From contig OZ218951.1 of the NCBI GenBank assembly GCA_965112735.1, positions 5,642,001-5,706,000 on the forward strand: a stretch of 64,000 nucleotides of DNA, read 5' to 3'. The notes below the pieces were generated by a model. The model did not search any database. It saw only the letters and a program-made list of their open reading frames with translations, and was not told where the DNA came from. This document shows, piece after piece, positions 1-10,846 of the stretch (positions are counted from its first letter, which is position 1; the number at the start of each line of letters is the position of its first letter). The stretch comes from Phaeosaccion multiseriatum (taxonomy: Eukaryota > Ochrophyta, other classes). The position numbers were made by a program, and so were the translations under genes.

Positions 1-259
1 CCAGAGAGGGGCTTCTGTCTCCGTCTGCTGCCATCACTTGTTCTGCCCCCCCATCCCCGCCCCTCAACTAGTGCTACCCCAACTCCCAACGCCAAGCGCA
101 CCCACGCACACACGCACGTACACACCAACCCACACATGCACACACATGCACACACGCACACACACGCACTTCCCACACCTTCCTTTCTTCCTTCCTTTCT
201 CACCTCCTTCCTCCCTCCCTCCCTCCCTCCCTTCCTCCCTTCCTCCCTCCCTCCCTTAC

Positions 260-643
260 CTGTTCCAAGCGGAGTCATGCCAATCCGCCTCGTAGATCAG
301 CGCGTCGTGTTGCTCCTCCTGCTGCGCCAGCCAACTGCCCAACGCCAAGGGAAGCTTACTCCTCCTCCTACTTCCACTCTCACTCCCACTCCTACTCCTA
401 CTCCTACTCCGGCGGCGACGAAGCTCCTGCTGTACGCCTTCCCCTCGCCCTCCCCCTCCCCCCGGCTCCGCCGATGACGAGCGCAAGCGGGAGGAAGAGG
501 CAAGGCAACTCTTCCTCATCGTGCGCCCCTGCTCCTTGGCTCCTCCTCCTGTGGCAGCGCCGTTTGCTCCCATCGCAGCGGCTCTGACTCCATCTCCCCC
601 CTCCCCCTCCCCTTCCCACTCCTCCCACTCCTCCCCCTCATCC

Positions 644-678
<35 letters not shown>

Positions 679-3600
679 GTCGTCTTCGTCGTCGTCGTCG
701 TCGTCGTCATCATCCAGCCCATCTAAACCCTCCTCTCCCCTCCCCAGCGTGTTGGCAGCAAGAGCACTTGTCAACACCTTTGCCCTCAGCCCGGTGCTCT
801 CCAACGCTTTCTGTAACGTCGTGGTAAAGAGATGGAGAGGGACAGAACCGCTCACCGGCAACACCATGAAGGTCCTTCCCTGCCCCACCCGCCCGTAGTA
901 CGCCGAGGTCCGATGACTGCTCTGACTTGTACTCCTGCCTGCGTCCACCCCGCCGTTAACACCACCACCTCCTCCTCCTCCATTAACGCCAGCTGCACCG
1001 TTACCGTGGGTTCCGTGGCCGTGGCGGTTACAGCCGTGTACCCCCAAGCCGCCCCCCGCCAACAACCTCAGCCTCTCCTTGGTCTTCTCGTGTGCATGTT
1101 GCGCCAAGTGAGGCACCACTGCAGGGTAGCGCTGGGCAATGAAACTCAGTGTGCTGGAGGGGATGCGGGCGACGCTCGTGTGTCTGACTGCCCGCACCGT
1201 GGCCCAGTGCTCCAAGCCCGTTATCACTTGCGACTCCCCCACCATCATCCCGCGGCCGTACTCACCCAGCACCACCACGCCTCCGTCTCCTCCTCCTCCT
1301 CCCCCTCCCCCGTCCGCCTGCCCCTGCCCATATGACTTCCCCTGCTGCCCTTGCTGCCCCTGCTGGCCCTGCTGCTGCTGTACTACCAACTGCTGCTGCC
1401 CCCTCCCGCCTCCTGTGGTCTGCACATAGGCCCTCAGCCGTCCATACAACACGACATAGAGACTGGTCCGGAGCTCCCCCTGCCTGACAAGAACCTGGAC
1501 ACATACACACAGAGAGAGAGAGAGAGAGAGGGAGGGAGAGAGAGAGAGAAGGAGAGAGAGAGTGAGAGGGAGAGAAAGAGAGAGAGACAGAGGGGAGTAG
1601 TGAGGAGCAAGCATTGTACAACGGAAGGAACTCGGCTGAACTGATCGGTCTCTCTCTCTCTTTCTCTCCCCTTCTCTCTCTGTCGATCTTGTCTCTCTCT
1701 CCCCTCCTCTCTCTCCTCTTCTCTTCTCTCTCTGCCCTCCCCTACCTCTCTATTTCTGTCTCTGTCCCCTCTTCTTTTCTCTCCGCCTCCCCTTCAAGCC
1801 GGACGGACAAACGCCCTCCTCCTTCTCTTCCTTCCCTTCCCTTCCCTTCCCTTCAACTACATACACACACACACACACACACGCACTCACACACACACGC
1901 ACTCACCTGCCCCGGCTCCAAAAGAAGATACTTGAGTCCGAAGCCGTACACACGAAGCACAGGGGGGATGTCGGCCACGAAGCGGCGACAGATGGCAGCC
2001 AATGTCGAGGGGTTGGAGAAGAGGAGAGAATCATGCGCCTCCTTGGTGAGGAGCACCACCACGGCGCCTAATTTGGTTGGGTGGTTGGGGGGTTGGTTGG
2101 TTGGTTGGTTGGTTGGGTTGAGGGATTGATGACCTTACCTTCTGCGCTGTCCACGGTGCATGTAAGTAGGGAGGATCCCCGGTGGGACAGAGAGGATCCC
2201 CGGTGGTACCAGTCGTCCGTGGATCCCGTCATGAGTGACAGCTGTCCAACGGCGGACCCCGGGGGGTAGCGCTTGAACACCAAGTCTTCATCGTCATCGT
2301 CGCAGTCGGCCTTATCCCCTCTGCTGCTGCTGCCGCTGCCCCCCCTTCTCCCAGAAGACCTTCCTCCTCCTCTTCCTCCTCGTCCTCCCCCCCCTCCTCC
2401 TCCACCCCTCCCACCCCTCCCCCCCCCACCCTGCCCCCCACCTTCCAGTAAGCCCACTCTCCTGGGTTTCATCCTCGATGTAACCGTCCCCCTCAGCACC
2501 ACCACACAGCACACACGTTCGGCACTATCGGGCCCATGGAACAACCTGTGGCCCCGAGGAAGGGCGGCTATGCGCAGGGCAGGCAGTGCCGCTCCAGTGC
2601 CATCCTTGGCTTTAAAACTCTTACTCGCCTTCAACTTGCCCCCCCCCGAGAGCCTAGTCCCCCCCCTTCCCAACCCCCCTCCTCCCACCTCCTGCTTCTC
2701 CTGCAGCTCCCTTTGTTTCTCCCGCCACGTCTCCGCCCGGGATGGCTGGGGCTTCCCCCCCTCCCATTGCCTGCCATCGCTGTCGCTGTCGCTGTCAATG
2801 TCGCTGTCGTCGTGGTCGAGATGGCCATTGCCCCTGCCCATGTGACTGCCATCCGAGGAGTCCATGGGTTGCTGAGTCGGGGTGGGGATGAAAGGGAGCT
2901 TGAGGGGTGTGCCGCTTAGACCTAATGCCTGGGCCACCATTGTCCTCGCTGAGAAACGAGGGGGGGAGGGAGAGGGAAGTGGAGAGGGAGGGAGAAAGGG
3001 GAGAAGATGGCAGTGGATGGATTAAGAGGAGGAGATTGGAGCAACAATCCAAGCACATGCGCACGCGCACACACCCACACGCGCACGCGTTCACACACTC
3101 ACCCTCCTCCTGCGAGGGCCACTCTTCCTGCAGCCTCGCTCTCCGCCGCTGCTGCCCCTCCTCTCTGCCCCTCGCGCCAGCCGAGTCCCCCCCGCTGCTC
3201 TTGACCAAAGCCGCGTTGCCCTCTCCTCTCCTGAGTGGCGCTCCTCCTCTTCCTTCTCCTCTTCCTTCTCCTCTTCCTTCTCCTCTTCCTTCTCCTCTTC
3301 CTTCTCCTGCTCCTGCTCCTGCTCCTCCTTCTAGTTTCCCCCCGCCCCCCGCCCCCTCCACGTACTCGCCACTGTCATCCTCCTCCTCTTCTTTCTCCGC
3401 CGCCCCCCCGCCTCCTCCTCCTCCTACTCCTCCTCCTCCTCCTCCTCCTCCTCCTCTTCCTCCTCCTCCTCCTCCTCCTCCTCCTACTCCTCCTCCTCCA
3501 CCACCACCACCACCACCCTCCCCCTCCTCCTCCCCTCCCCCCTCCTGCACCACCGACCGCATCGGTCTATGATTTCCTGTAAGTGACACCTCATCTCTGA

Positions 3601-6119
3601 GGTCATGCATGAGGCCGAGGTAGCTGAAGCCCGTCAGCAGCGTGAGCCTGTTCACTTTCGTCAGCAGGGCCGTCAGGAAGTGGGACCGAGTCTGCAACAC
3701 GCACACACATGCACACATACACGCACACACGCACACGTGTCGGAAGGAGTGTGGGTAAGTGAGTGAGTGAGTGAGTGAATAAATGACAGAGAAATATTCT
3801 CTGAGCGACAGGGACAGCGGATTACAACACCTGATGGTCGTCGCCAACGCTGCTCAAGAGCCTCCCCCAGGGTACCCTGACCACAGACGTGCGGCGGATA
3901 CACCTCACTGTAGCGTAGGTCTTGGGGCTCTCCTGAAGAGGGACGAAGAGGAGGAGGAGGAGGAGGAGGAGGAGGAGGAGGAGGAGGAGGAGGAGGAGGA
4001 GGAGGAGGAGGAAGAGGAGGAGGAGGAGGAGGAGGAAGAAGAAGAGGAGGTGGTGGTGGTGGTGGAGGAGGAGGAGGAGGAGGAGGAGGAGGAGGAGGAG
4101 GAAGAGGAGGAGGACGAAGAGGAGGAGAAAGAAGAAGAAGAAGAAGAAGAAGAGGAGGAGGAGGAGGAGGAGGAGGAGGAGGAGGAGGAGGAGGAGGAGG
4201 AGGAGGAGACGGAGGAGAAGGGAGAAGAAGCATGTGTGTAAGCGTGAGATGGAGGGGAGACAAGGACAAGGAGAGAGAGCTATGTTATCTAAACTTAGAT
4301 GCCTGTCTGGCACCCCCACCTCTCCCGCCGCCCCTCTACCCCGACTCGGAAGCTTACACAAACACAAACCACACTCCTCTCCTCTCCTCCCCTCTTCTCC
4401 ACCCCCCCCAGCTCCCTACCTCCACGATGCCCGCCAGCAGGTCCACCATCCCTGCGAGGAATGCCCCGCACTCGTCGATAGTGACCACGGACTGCCTCCC
4501 TCCCGTCCCGCCCACACCACACAGGATCCCCCCCCCCCCCTCCTCCTCCTCCTCCTCCTCTCTCTCCAAGCCCCGCCCCCGCCTGCAGTCCCGAGCGGCC
4601 CCCGATGGAGTCCATGCATTTCACTGACACGTTCACAGCGCCCTCCTGCAGGGGGGAGAGGGAGGGGGGAGGAGAGGACAGATAGGGGTCATCTCGCCGG
4701 TGGGAGGGGAGGGGAGGGGATGGCAGTGGATGTGGGGGGGGGGGGGGCAAGGCTTGTTGGGCGGAGGTGGCAAGCAGTCAGGGCGACAAGTACAAGCTTG
4801 GGTCTTGTTGGCATCCGCATGCGTATGGTCCTTCTTCTTAAGGTGTTGTCGTACCTTGAGTAGGAAGACATCTGTGAGTTTCTCCCCCTCCTGCATGAGT
4901 ACATGCCCTTCCTCGCACTGAAGTTCCTCCACCTCTCGGCACACCTCTAGGAGACTGGCGACCTGGGAGAGGGGAGGGAGGGAGGAGGAGAGAGGCGAAT
5001 AAGAGAGGGGGACAAGAGAGAGATGGGAGGGAGAGGGAGAGAGAGGAGGAGGGAGAAATGGGGAGGGAAGGAGATTGCGAGAGGGAGAGAGATGGGAGAG
5101 TCGCACGTCTTCACCATGCAAGTATACACTCCTTCCGGAACGTGAATAACTCGGCCACGCACGCACCCACGCACGTACGCACCCACGCACGCACCCACGC
5201 ACACACGCACCTGCGAGCTGGGGTACATCTCGAGCTCCATGATGGCGTTGAAGGCGAGCAGGCCCGCAGCAGACAGGCCCCTCCCCTGCCCGTACCTGGT
5301 CCCGGGCCTTTCCCTCCCGCCCCCGCTGTCGCCAAGGCTATCAGCTGTGCCCTGCCTCCTACCGCCGCTGCGATTCCCGATATCGACTGGCCCCGTATGA
5401 CTGCCGCTGGCGCCTTCTTCGGCCGCCGCCTGGCGTCTCCTCTTGACGCTCCTGCGGTCCTCTTTGATCACGGGCAGGCCCAGAGGGGCGAACAGACTGT
5501 TGAGGCCGTCGCCCTTGCCGGGGGTGATCTGTAGCTTGTCTGGGGGGAGGCAGGAGGGGCGGTGCGGTCCGGCCAAGGGATGTGGATAGGGAGGAGGAGG
5601 AGGATGAGAGCGAGGCGGGCAAAAAAAAAAAAAAAAACAGGACGCCCAGGACGATCTCACCCCCCCAATCCAGGAGAGAGAGCATCGTCTGCTCAGCAGA
5701 AGGGCAAACACACACGCACCCGAGGCCTTGGCCACACTCGTCTTGATGCTGCGCTTCCTCTTGCCCACCCACTCTCGCGCGGCTCTTTGCAGGGCAGCTC
5801 TGCCCTTGCGCAGCTGCTCTCTCCTACGCGGCGAACCCCCAATGTTGCGCATGCTCAGAGACCGCCCACCGTCTTCCCCCCTCTCGCTCGGCAGAGCGTC
5901 CAGCAAGAAAGATGCGTGCTTGGAGAGAGGGCGGAGAGGTGTAGAGGCAGAAGATAGTGAAGCTGACGCTGGCCCTGCAGAAGGCTGGTGTCGGGGGGGG
6001 TTGTTCCTCAGTCGCCTCCACACCCAGCGAGCTACAGCCACGGCGAGGAGGATCAGCACATAGACAGCCACCACGTCCAGCCCCATAACCCACCACCTTG
6101 CTCCCCTCATCCCGTCCAT
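260..6119 (-). CDS. NTE/PNPLA6-7-type lysophospholipase with three cyclic-nucleotide-binding domains, 3' end off window
   Basis: Exons: 5720-6119, 5211-5539, 4855-4962, 4420-4645, 3831-3932, 3103-3691, 2139-2948, 1907-2067, 260-1494; the last donor (GTAAGG at 259) leads out of the window, so the patatin catalytic domain is not visible. About 1320 residues are present. An N-terminal membrane segment (VVAVYVLILLAVAVARWVW) anchors the protein, as in animal NTE. Three cNMP-binding-like domains follow: one split over exons 3-5 (ATVRCIRRTSVVRVP end), one in exon 7 (YPPGSAVGQLSLMTGS), one in exons 8-9 (ending ATVRAVRHTSVARIP). The NTE linker LTLLTGFSYLGL and the post-cNBD segment SWLAQQEEQHDALIYEADW match the family. 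NTE proteins deacylate (lyso)phosphatidylcholine at ER membranes. Poly-Asp, poly-Gly and RS-rich insertions enlarge it. All junctions keep phase except inside exon 4 (see findings). ATG 6119 was chosen because it directly precedes the membrane segment; an in-frame ATG lies at 6260. Confidence 0.88.
1503..1592. repeat. (GA)n tract next to an NTE splice acceptor
   Basis: Impure GA repeat on +, CT-rich in the sense direction, lying in the intron immediately upstream of the acceptor at 1496-1495. Confidence 0.9.
3940..4225. repeat. GGA/GAA trinucleotide tract in NTE intron 5
   Basis: Almost pure (GGA)n with interspersed GAA on the + strand. It reads as a continuous pyrimidine tract in the sense (minus) direction, ending a few bases upstream of the acceptor at 3934-3933. 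The long Glu and Leu reading frames here are artefacts of the repeat. Confidence 0.95.
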
Positions 6120-7264
6120 TGCTTTTCTTCCTTGTCGTCCTTGTCTCGCTCGGCACCTCAACAACAGATGGCGACGTACTGAAGCACCAACATCAACTGA
6201 TAGTCCCAACAACGACGGATAATCCCCAACGTTAACCTTTTCTTTCTGGCTTCCGGCCAAATCCGTTACTCCCCTAAAACCCTTTCCCGGGTTTGCTTAC
6301 GAAGGTGCTCATCCGAGCCTTCTCGCCACCACATCCTTGTGATGGACGGACTTGCACCTTTTAACTCATTTTAAACACCCTTATAACGGGAGCAAAGTCC
6401 TTTAACAGGTGTTGTGCACCATTTGGGTCGAGACGAGCACCCTTACACCCTTAACTGCCTTGTACACCAAAGAGAGCTCTCCCGTTGTGTAGGGCCCTGC
6501 CTGTGGATGAGTTCATGAGTGAATGCAAGAAACGCCCGCCCAGAAAGGATACGCACTTGCCTCTCCGGCGGCCGAGTCTCGATCGAGTAGCTAGTGTGAG
6601 GCTCTCAATTGGGGGTGGGGATGGTTCTATAGCTAGATCAACAATTACTGAAGTGCTAATATGATCAAGTACTTGTTCCATGTTGGCTCCCTCGGGCCTT
6701 CTCTCTGCGAGTGTTGCCCATCTGAGCGGCGAGAGGCTGTGAGCGACGGCTCCACACTCCACACGCAGTCAGTCCACCCGTCGTTGCCACACCTGTCTCA
6801 CTTGGAGCGGGGTAGCTAGCCTCCATTGCTTTGTGTACCCCGAATGCTAAAAGACGATCACTGACATCCCCCGTCCCCCCCTCTAACTCTCTCCGTTCGG
6901 TGCCACTTGCTTGCTTGTGTGGCGGTTTTTGTGAGTAGCGAAGGAGCCTCCGCTGTAGTACTCCTCCTCTCAACGGTTCGTCCCTCCCTCTCCTTTTGTT
7001 TTTCTTCGATAGTGACTGACCCATGCACTGCCTGCTGCCCCTGGCTGCTGTGCCCAATACCGCCGCCACCACCGCAGGCCAGCAACAAGCAAACGGCGCC
7101 GCCCCTGGAGACAACCCATCAGCCACGCCGCAGCCAGACGACAAGTCCAAGCCACCGATGCGTCCACCCCTCGCCCCTCTCCTATTTTTATTGTAGGCCG
7201 CACCGCGTAAAAAAAAAAAAGAAGAGGAGAAGCGTAGGGAATTGATTTTGAGGCCAGCTCCAAC
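6120..7264. other. Intergenic region between the NTE start and the GNAT stop
   Basis: About 1.1 kb. Open frames here (for example 6451-6762 on minus and 6907-7245 on plus) show no recognisable domain, and their composition follows the local pyrimidine-rich sequence. The part nearest 6119 should hold the NTE promoter and the part nearest 7264 the GNAT 3' UTR. I see no RNA gene. Confidence 0.5.
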
Positions 7265-7984
7265 TCAGAGCTCGGACGTAGCGAATAGGCACATCATGCT
7301 GAAAGAAGTTCCACCCGCTCTGTTCACGACCTCGGTACCAGGAACGCTGGCAAAGCCCAGCTTCTCATAGACTCTTAATGCGGCCTTGTTTTCGGCACGG
7401 CAGCTCAGACTGACACCAGGTACGCCATCGCTCCTTGCCCGCTTCAGCAGCCCTGTAAGCAGTACGGTACCGATACCCCTTCCCTGATATTCGGGCAGCA
7501 CCGCCATCGCAAGCTCGGGAATCGTGTCGTTCTGCACGTATCCGAATCCTTTGTCTTTGAGCAGGCGAATCCATGCCGCACCAACGACGACAGGGTTATT
7601 CTTGTCGGCGGCAGTATGTGCGAAGAGACCGAGATCGCCTGGCAGCTTTCCGAAGTCCTTCCCGTACGGAGCCAAGACGGCAGAGTCTCGCACGTCTGTC
7701 GTTTCATGCGCCGCGTGCATCAGCATCTCCCACACGACGTCTTGATTGTCAGCTTCCAGCGGCTTGAGCGCCACCCCCAGGCCTTTCTCACTCATTCCCA
7801 ATGCATCCAGACCTCGCAGCGACGAAAGTACAAGTCCCAAGGGAAGGGGCGGATGGTTGCGAATGCTTCTTTGGCCCACTGATTTCCGCACTAGGGCGGC
7901 TTCCAGGCCCCCGTGAGTGAAGCCCTCAGAGAGAGAAAAGAAGAAAGAACCAAGCAAGCCAAGCGTGTAGAGCAGAATAAGCAT
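7265..7984 (-). CDS. Plastid-targeted GNAT-family N-acetyltransferase
   Basis: Single exon, 239 residues. The N-terminus MLILLYTLGLLGSFFFSLSEG is a signal peptide followed by FTHGG, so Phe would be +1 after cleavage, as in heterokont plastid presequences. The GNAT core lies at about residues 75-230. Motif A reads LPEYQGRGIGTVLLTGLL and includes the acetyl-CoA pyrophosphate-binding QGRGIG; the C-terminal region AALRVYEKLGF is also typical of the fold. The upstream strand and central region (NPVVVGAAWIRLL) fit small-molecule or protein N-acetyltransferases; the substrate cannot be told. The frame stays open upstream to 8173, but the ATG at 7984 was chosen because it starts the signal peptide. 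It is divergent from the ankyrin gene at 8234 with 249 bp between ATGs. The presequence exon is related to that of the DUF1415-like gene at 14290. Confidence 0.85.
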   Translation of the reverse strand: MLILLYTLGLLGSFFFSLSEGFTHGGLEAALVRKSVGQRSIRNHPPLPLGLVLSSLRGLDALGMSEKGLGVALKPLEADNQDVVWEMLMHAAHETTDVRDSAVLAPYGKDFGKLPGDLGLFAHTAADKNNPVVVGAAWIRLLKDKGFGYVQNDTIPELAMAVLPEYQGRGIGTVLLTGLLKRARSDGVPGVSLSCRAENKAALRVYEKLGFASVPGTEVVNRAGGTSFSMMCLFATSEL

Positions 7985-8233
7985 TGATTTAGAGGAGATG
8001 TGTGCATGCGTGTGTCTAGGGCCCGCTGGGGGCCCTTTACTCTCCCTCCTGGCCGAGGATGGGTGAAAGAAGCAATCAGTACAAGTTGTACATGAAAAAA
8101 AAGGAAAGAAAGTGGGGGAAAAGCGAAAAGGCAGGTGGTTATCCACGGTCACACTTGGCGCCGCCTCTCTCAATCCCCCCTTTTTTTTTCCTTCTTATAC
8201 TTATCTCCCAAAGTGGTCAAGCTTCTCGAAACC
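7985..8233. promoter_or_regulatory. Bidirectional promoter, GNAT (-) / ankyrin (+)
   Basis: 249 bp between two divergent ATGs, with a T-run at about 8180-8190 upstream of the ankyrin start. It occupies the same position as the 122-bp spacer at 14291-14412 in the duplicated locus. No TATA box stands out. Confidence 0.5.
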
Positions 8234-9942
8234 ATGCATAGGGCCTGCAGCAGCGAGGTAAGTTCCTTTCGTCTCCTCTGCCCCGATCTACTAATCTTCC
8301 GCCCCGGTCCCATCAATTTTCTCTCACCCCCACTCAACCGATACACTCCCCACGTTCCTCGCCTCTTGCCCCTCCTTGTGGCAGGCTACGCGCCTGCTTG
8401 AAGCCATCAGAGGTGATCAGAGCATCAAGAAGGTGCAAGCGGCTGTGAGGGCCCTAGTCGCTAAGAACGGAGGGAGGAAGGCATGTTTGGACGAGCCCCT
8501 CAATGGGAGAGGGGATCCTGCCCTGCTCTTCGCTGTGTGGATGAAGAGGGGTGACATCATTGCTCTTTTGCTGCAGGAGGGGGCATCACCAAATGTCGCA
8601 GAGCGTTCACAGGACTACACTGCGTTAATACTGGCATGCAGTGTGGGGGATGCTGCTCTCGTGCAACAGCTCGTCTCTGCTGGTGCTGACGTCAACGGCA
8701 GTATTAGGAACAGTGGGCGTACGGCGCTTATTGATGCCTCCGAACAAGGGAGGGGGGTGATCGTGAAGAGCCTGCTCTCAGCTGGTGCTGAGGTCGAGCA
8801 GGCCACATCGGAAGGTGCCACGGCTTTGATGTACGCCTCCGAAGGGGGGCATCATGCGGTGGTGCAGCAGCTGCTGTCGGCCGGCGCGAAGGTGAATCGG
8901 GAAAGTACGCATGATGGGAGTACGGCGATTTGTCGAGCCTCGGAATTAGGACATGAACGGGTAGTCCAGCAGCTCATCAAAGCCGGTGCAGATGTCCAAC
9001 TCGCCACTTCGGAAGGCCTCACACCCAATCAATGGAGGGCATTACGCGGTAGTGCAGCAGCTGCTGTCGGCTGAGGCTGATCCCAACGAGATGAGTGGCA
9101 GAGGTGCTGCCGGCGTCACCCCTTTGTTGGTGGCCGCACAAGAAGGTCATCACAGGGTCACGCAGCTGCTGCTGACGTCTGGGGCAGATGCGAACTTGGT
9201 ATCCGGCAATGGGATTTGTCCACTTTATCCGGCGAGTCACCTTGGTCATGGCCTTGTGGTGGAGCAGCTCATCGCAGCCGGCGCTGACCTCGAGTGTCGT
9301 AATGGTGAGGAGCGGCTCACAGCGTTGAGAGCTGCGTCTGCGAAAGGGCACCGAAGTGTTGTGCGAAAGCTGCTCAGGGCTGGTGCAGAGGTGAATGCGA
9401 TGAGTGGTGACGAGTATGGAGCGATACACTTGGCATCTCGGTTTGGCCATGCTCGTGTCGTGGAGGAACTCATCTCAGGAGGTGCCGACGTGGAGATGCT
9501 GACTGCTCCTGGTCCTGGGGGCTTCACATTACCACCTTTGTGTATGGCTGCTAGCCGGGGCTATGGGGTAGTGATCCGTGTGCTCCTGTCTGCAGGGGCT
9601 GATCCTGACCGTGAGGGCGGTGACTTTGCTGCTGTTGAGGGGATTGTCTCGTTTCCACCCTTAGTTTGTGCATCACAAAGCAATCACAGCGGGGCGGTGC
9701 TGGAGCTGCTCTCAGGAGGGGCCTCGCTGACAAAGGCTTTGACAAAAGCACGAGAGTATATCGATGGAGCAGCATGTATAGAATTCCTCCTGGCTGCGGA
9801 AAGACATCACTTTGCGTCACAAAGCGCGTTGGACCTGATGCGGGGCACTGACCGTCTCTTTGGCAAGGAAGGGAGGCTGAAGGTGTCGCAGAGAGAGCTT
9901 AGCCCTGAGGTGCTGCAGGAGGTGGCGGAGGAGATGGCGTGA
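8234..9942 (+). CDS. Ankyrin-repeat protein, one internal frame break
   Basis: Exon 1 is 8234-8257 (encodes MHRACSSE, then GTAAGT); exon 2 starts at 8385 after GGCAG. The frame runs to a stop at 9072-9074. A second frame, open from upstream of 9030 to the stop at 9940-9942, carries on the repeats. Together they give about 560 residues with roughly 14 ankyrin repeats (for example EGATALMYASEGGHHAVVQQ) and a conserved C-terminus, FASQSALDLMRGTDRLF. The break lies at about 9020-9045, where a repeat reads GLTP then jumps to GGHYAVVQ, missing four or five codons. No GT-AG pair restores the frame cleanly. It may be a real disabling deletion or an assembly error. The N-terminal unit QAAVRALVAKNGGRKACLD is shared with the copy at 14413. 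The partner is unknown; ankyrin repeats mediate protein binding. Confidence 0.7.
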
Positions 9943-10846
9943 CGAGCTCGCCACGTGCGTGTCGGGAGGGAAGACGGAGCGGCTATGGGTTGTTATGGGC
10001 TCGAGGTCGTCTCACAGCCAAGCACAAGGAAGAGCGGCAGCGAGCCGAGCACGACGGCGAGCAGTGGGGGCTAATAACAAGACCGAAGGTTGCCCCCCCC
10101 CCCCTGATGCCAACAGAATGCAGGCGGAGGAGGTGGGGGGGAGAGGGCAGGCGCGGCAGCAGCAGCAGTTGGCAAGACCGGTAGAGCCAACAGTAGCATA
10201 GCAAGACCTTACTTGTCTGCTTGGAGAGGGAGGGCCTAAACCTGGCGGCCAGCATCGTCAAGCATTCATAAACGAGGACGAGGGGGGGTCGATTTTCCTT
10301 CCTTCCTTCCTTCCTTCCTTCCATTTCGTCCCTTTTTGTTCCTTTGCTTTTCTTCCCTCTGCCTGCGTGTGTGAGTGTCCACGCATGTACGTGGCTCCAG
10401 GCAATGATGCACCCTCCTCTATATACATACAAAAAAGCCCAACCCAAGCATATACAACCCCCTCCCTCCCCTCAAAAGCAAAGACTGCAGCTCAGTCGTG
10501 GCGCAGTTCATGCCAATCCGTGTGAAATGTGAAACGAAGCACAGCAAGCCAACACGAAGTACAACACGCCAACACACAAAGAAACACCGCCACGCGAACG
10601 CCTGAGGCACAACAGGCTGGATAGAGCACTCAGCCCCTACTTGCCCTCCGGTCCGGCAGTCTGGCTGGCTGTCCGGCTGTCCGTCTGGCTGTCTGTCTGT
10701 CTGGCTGGCTCTACCGCATGGGCGAATGCATAGACCCACGGACGGGAGGAACGTTCTCCTCCGACCTGACCAGACATTCAGTCCAAACCTTGGGCGCCTC
10801 AAGCGCCAGCCTCAGCCCTTCGACTCCTCAGCCCTTCGACTCACAC
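9943..10846. other. Intergenic, ankyrin 3' flank to the stop of the DUF1415-like gene
   Basis: The first ~120 bp are nearly identical to the flank of the second ankyrin copy (15770-15885), so the duplication includes the 3' UTR. Further on are a CCTT repeat (about 10296-10321) and a CTGTCTGG-type repeat (about 10660-10705). No gene seen. Confidence 0.6.

Noticed and set aside
3783-4367. Long poly-Glu (+) and poly-Leu (-) reading frames
   Set aside because: They are the two readings of a GGA/GAA repeat inside an NTE intron flanked by good splice sites.
6907-7245. 112-codon open frame on plus upstream of the GNAT 3' end
   Set aside because: Low-complexity, no family resemblance, ends in a poly-Lys A-run; overlaps open frames on minus.
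7985-8173. 63-codon N-terminal extension of the GNAT frame
   Set aside because: It would bury the signal peptide that begins at 7984 and runs through the divergent promoter.
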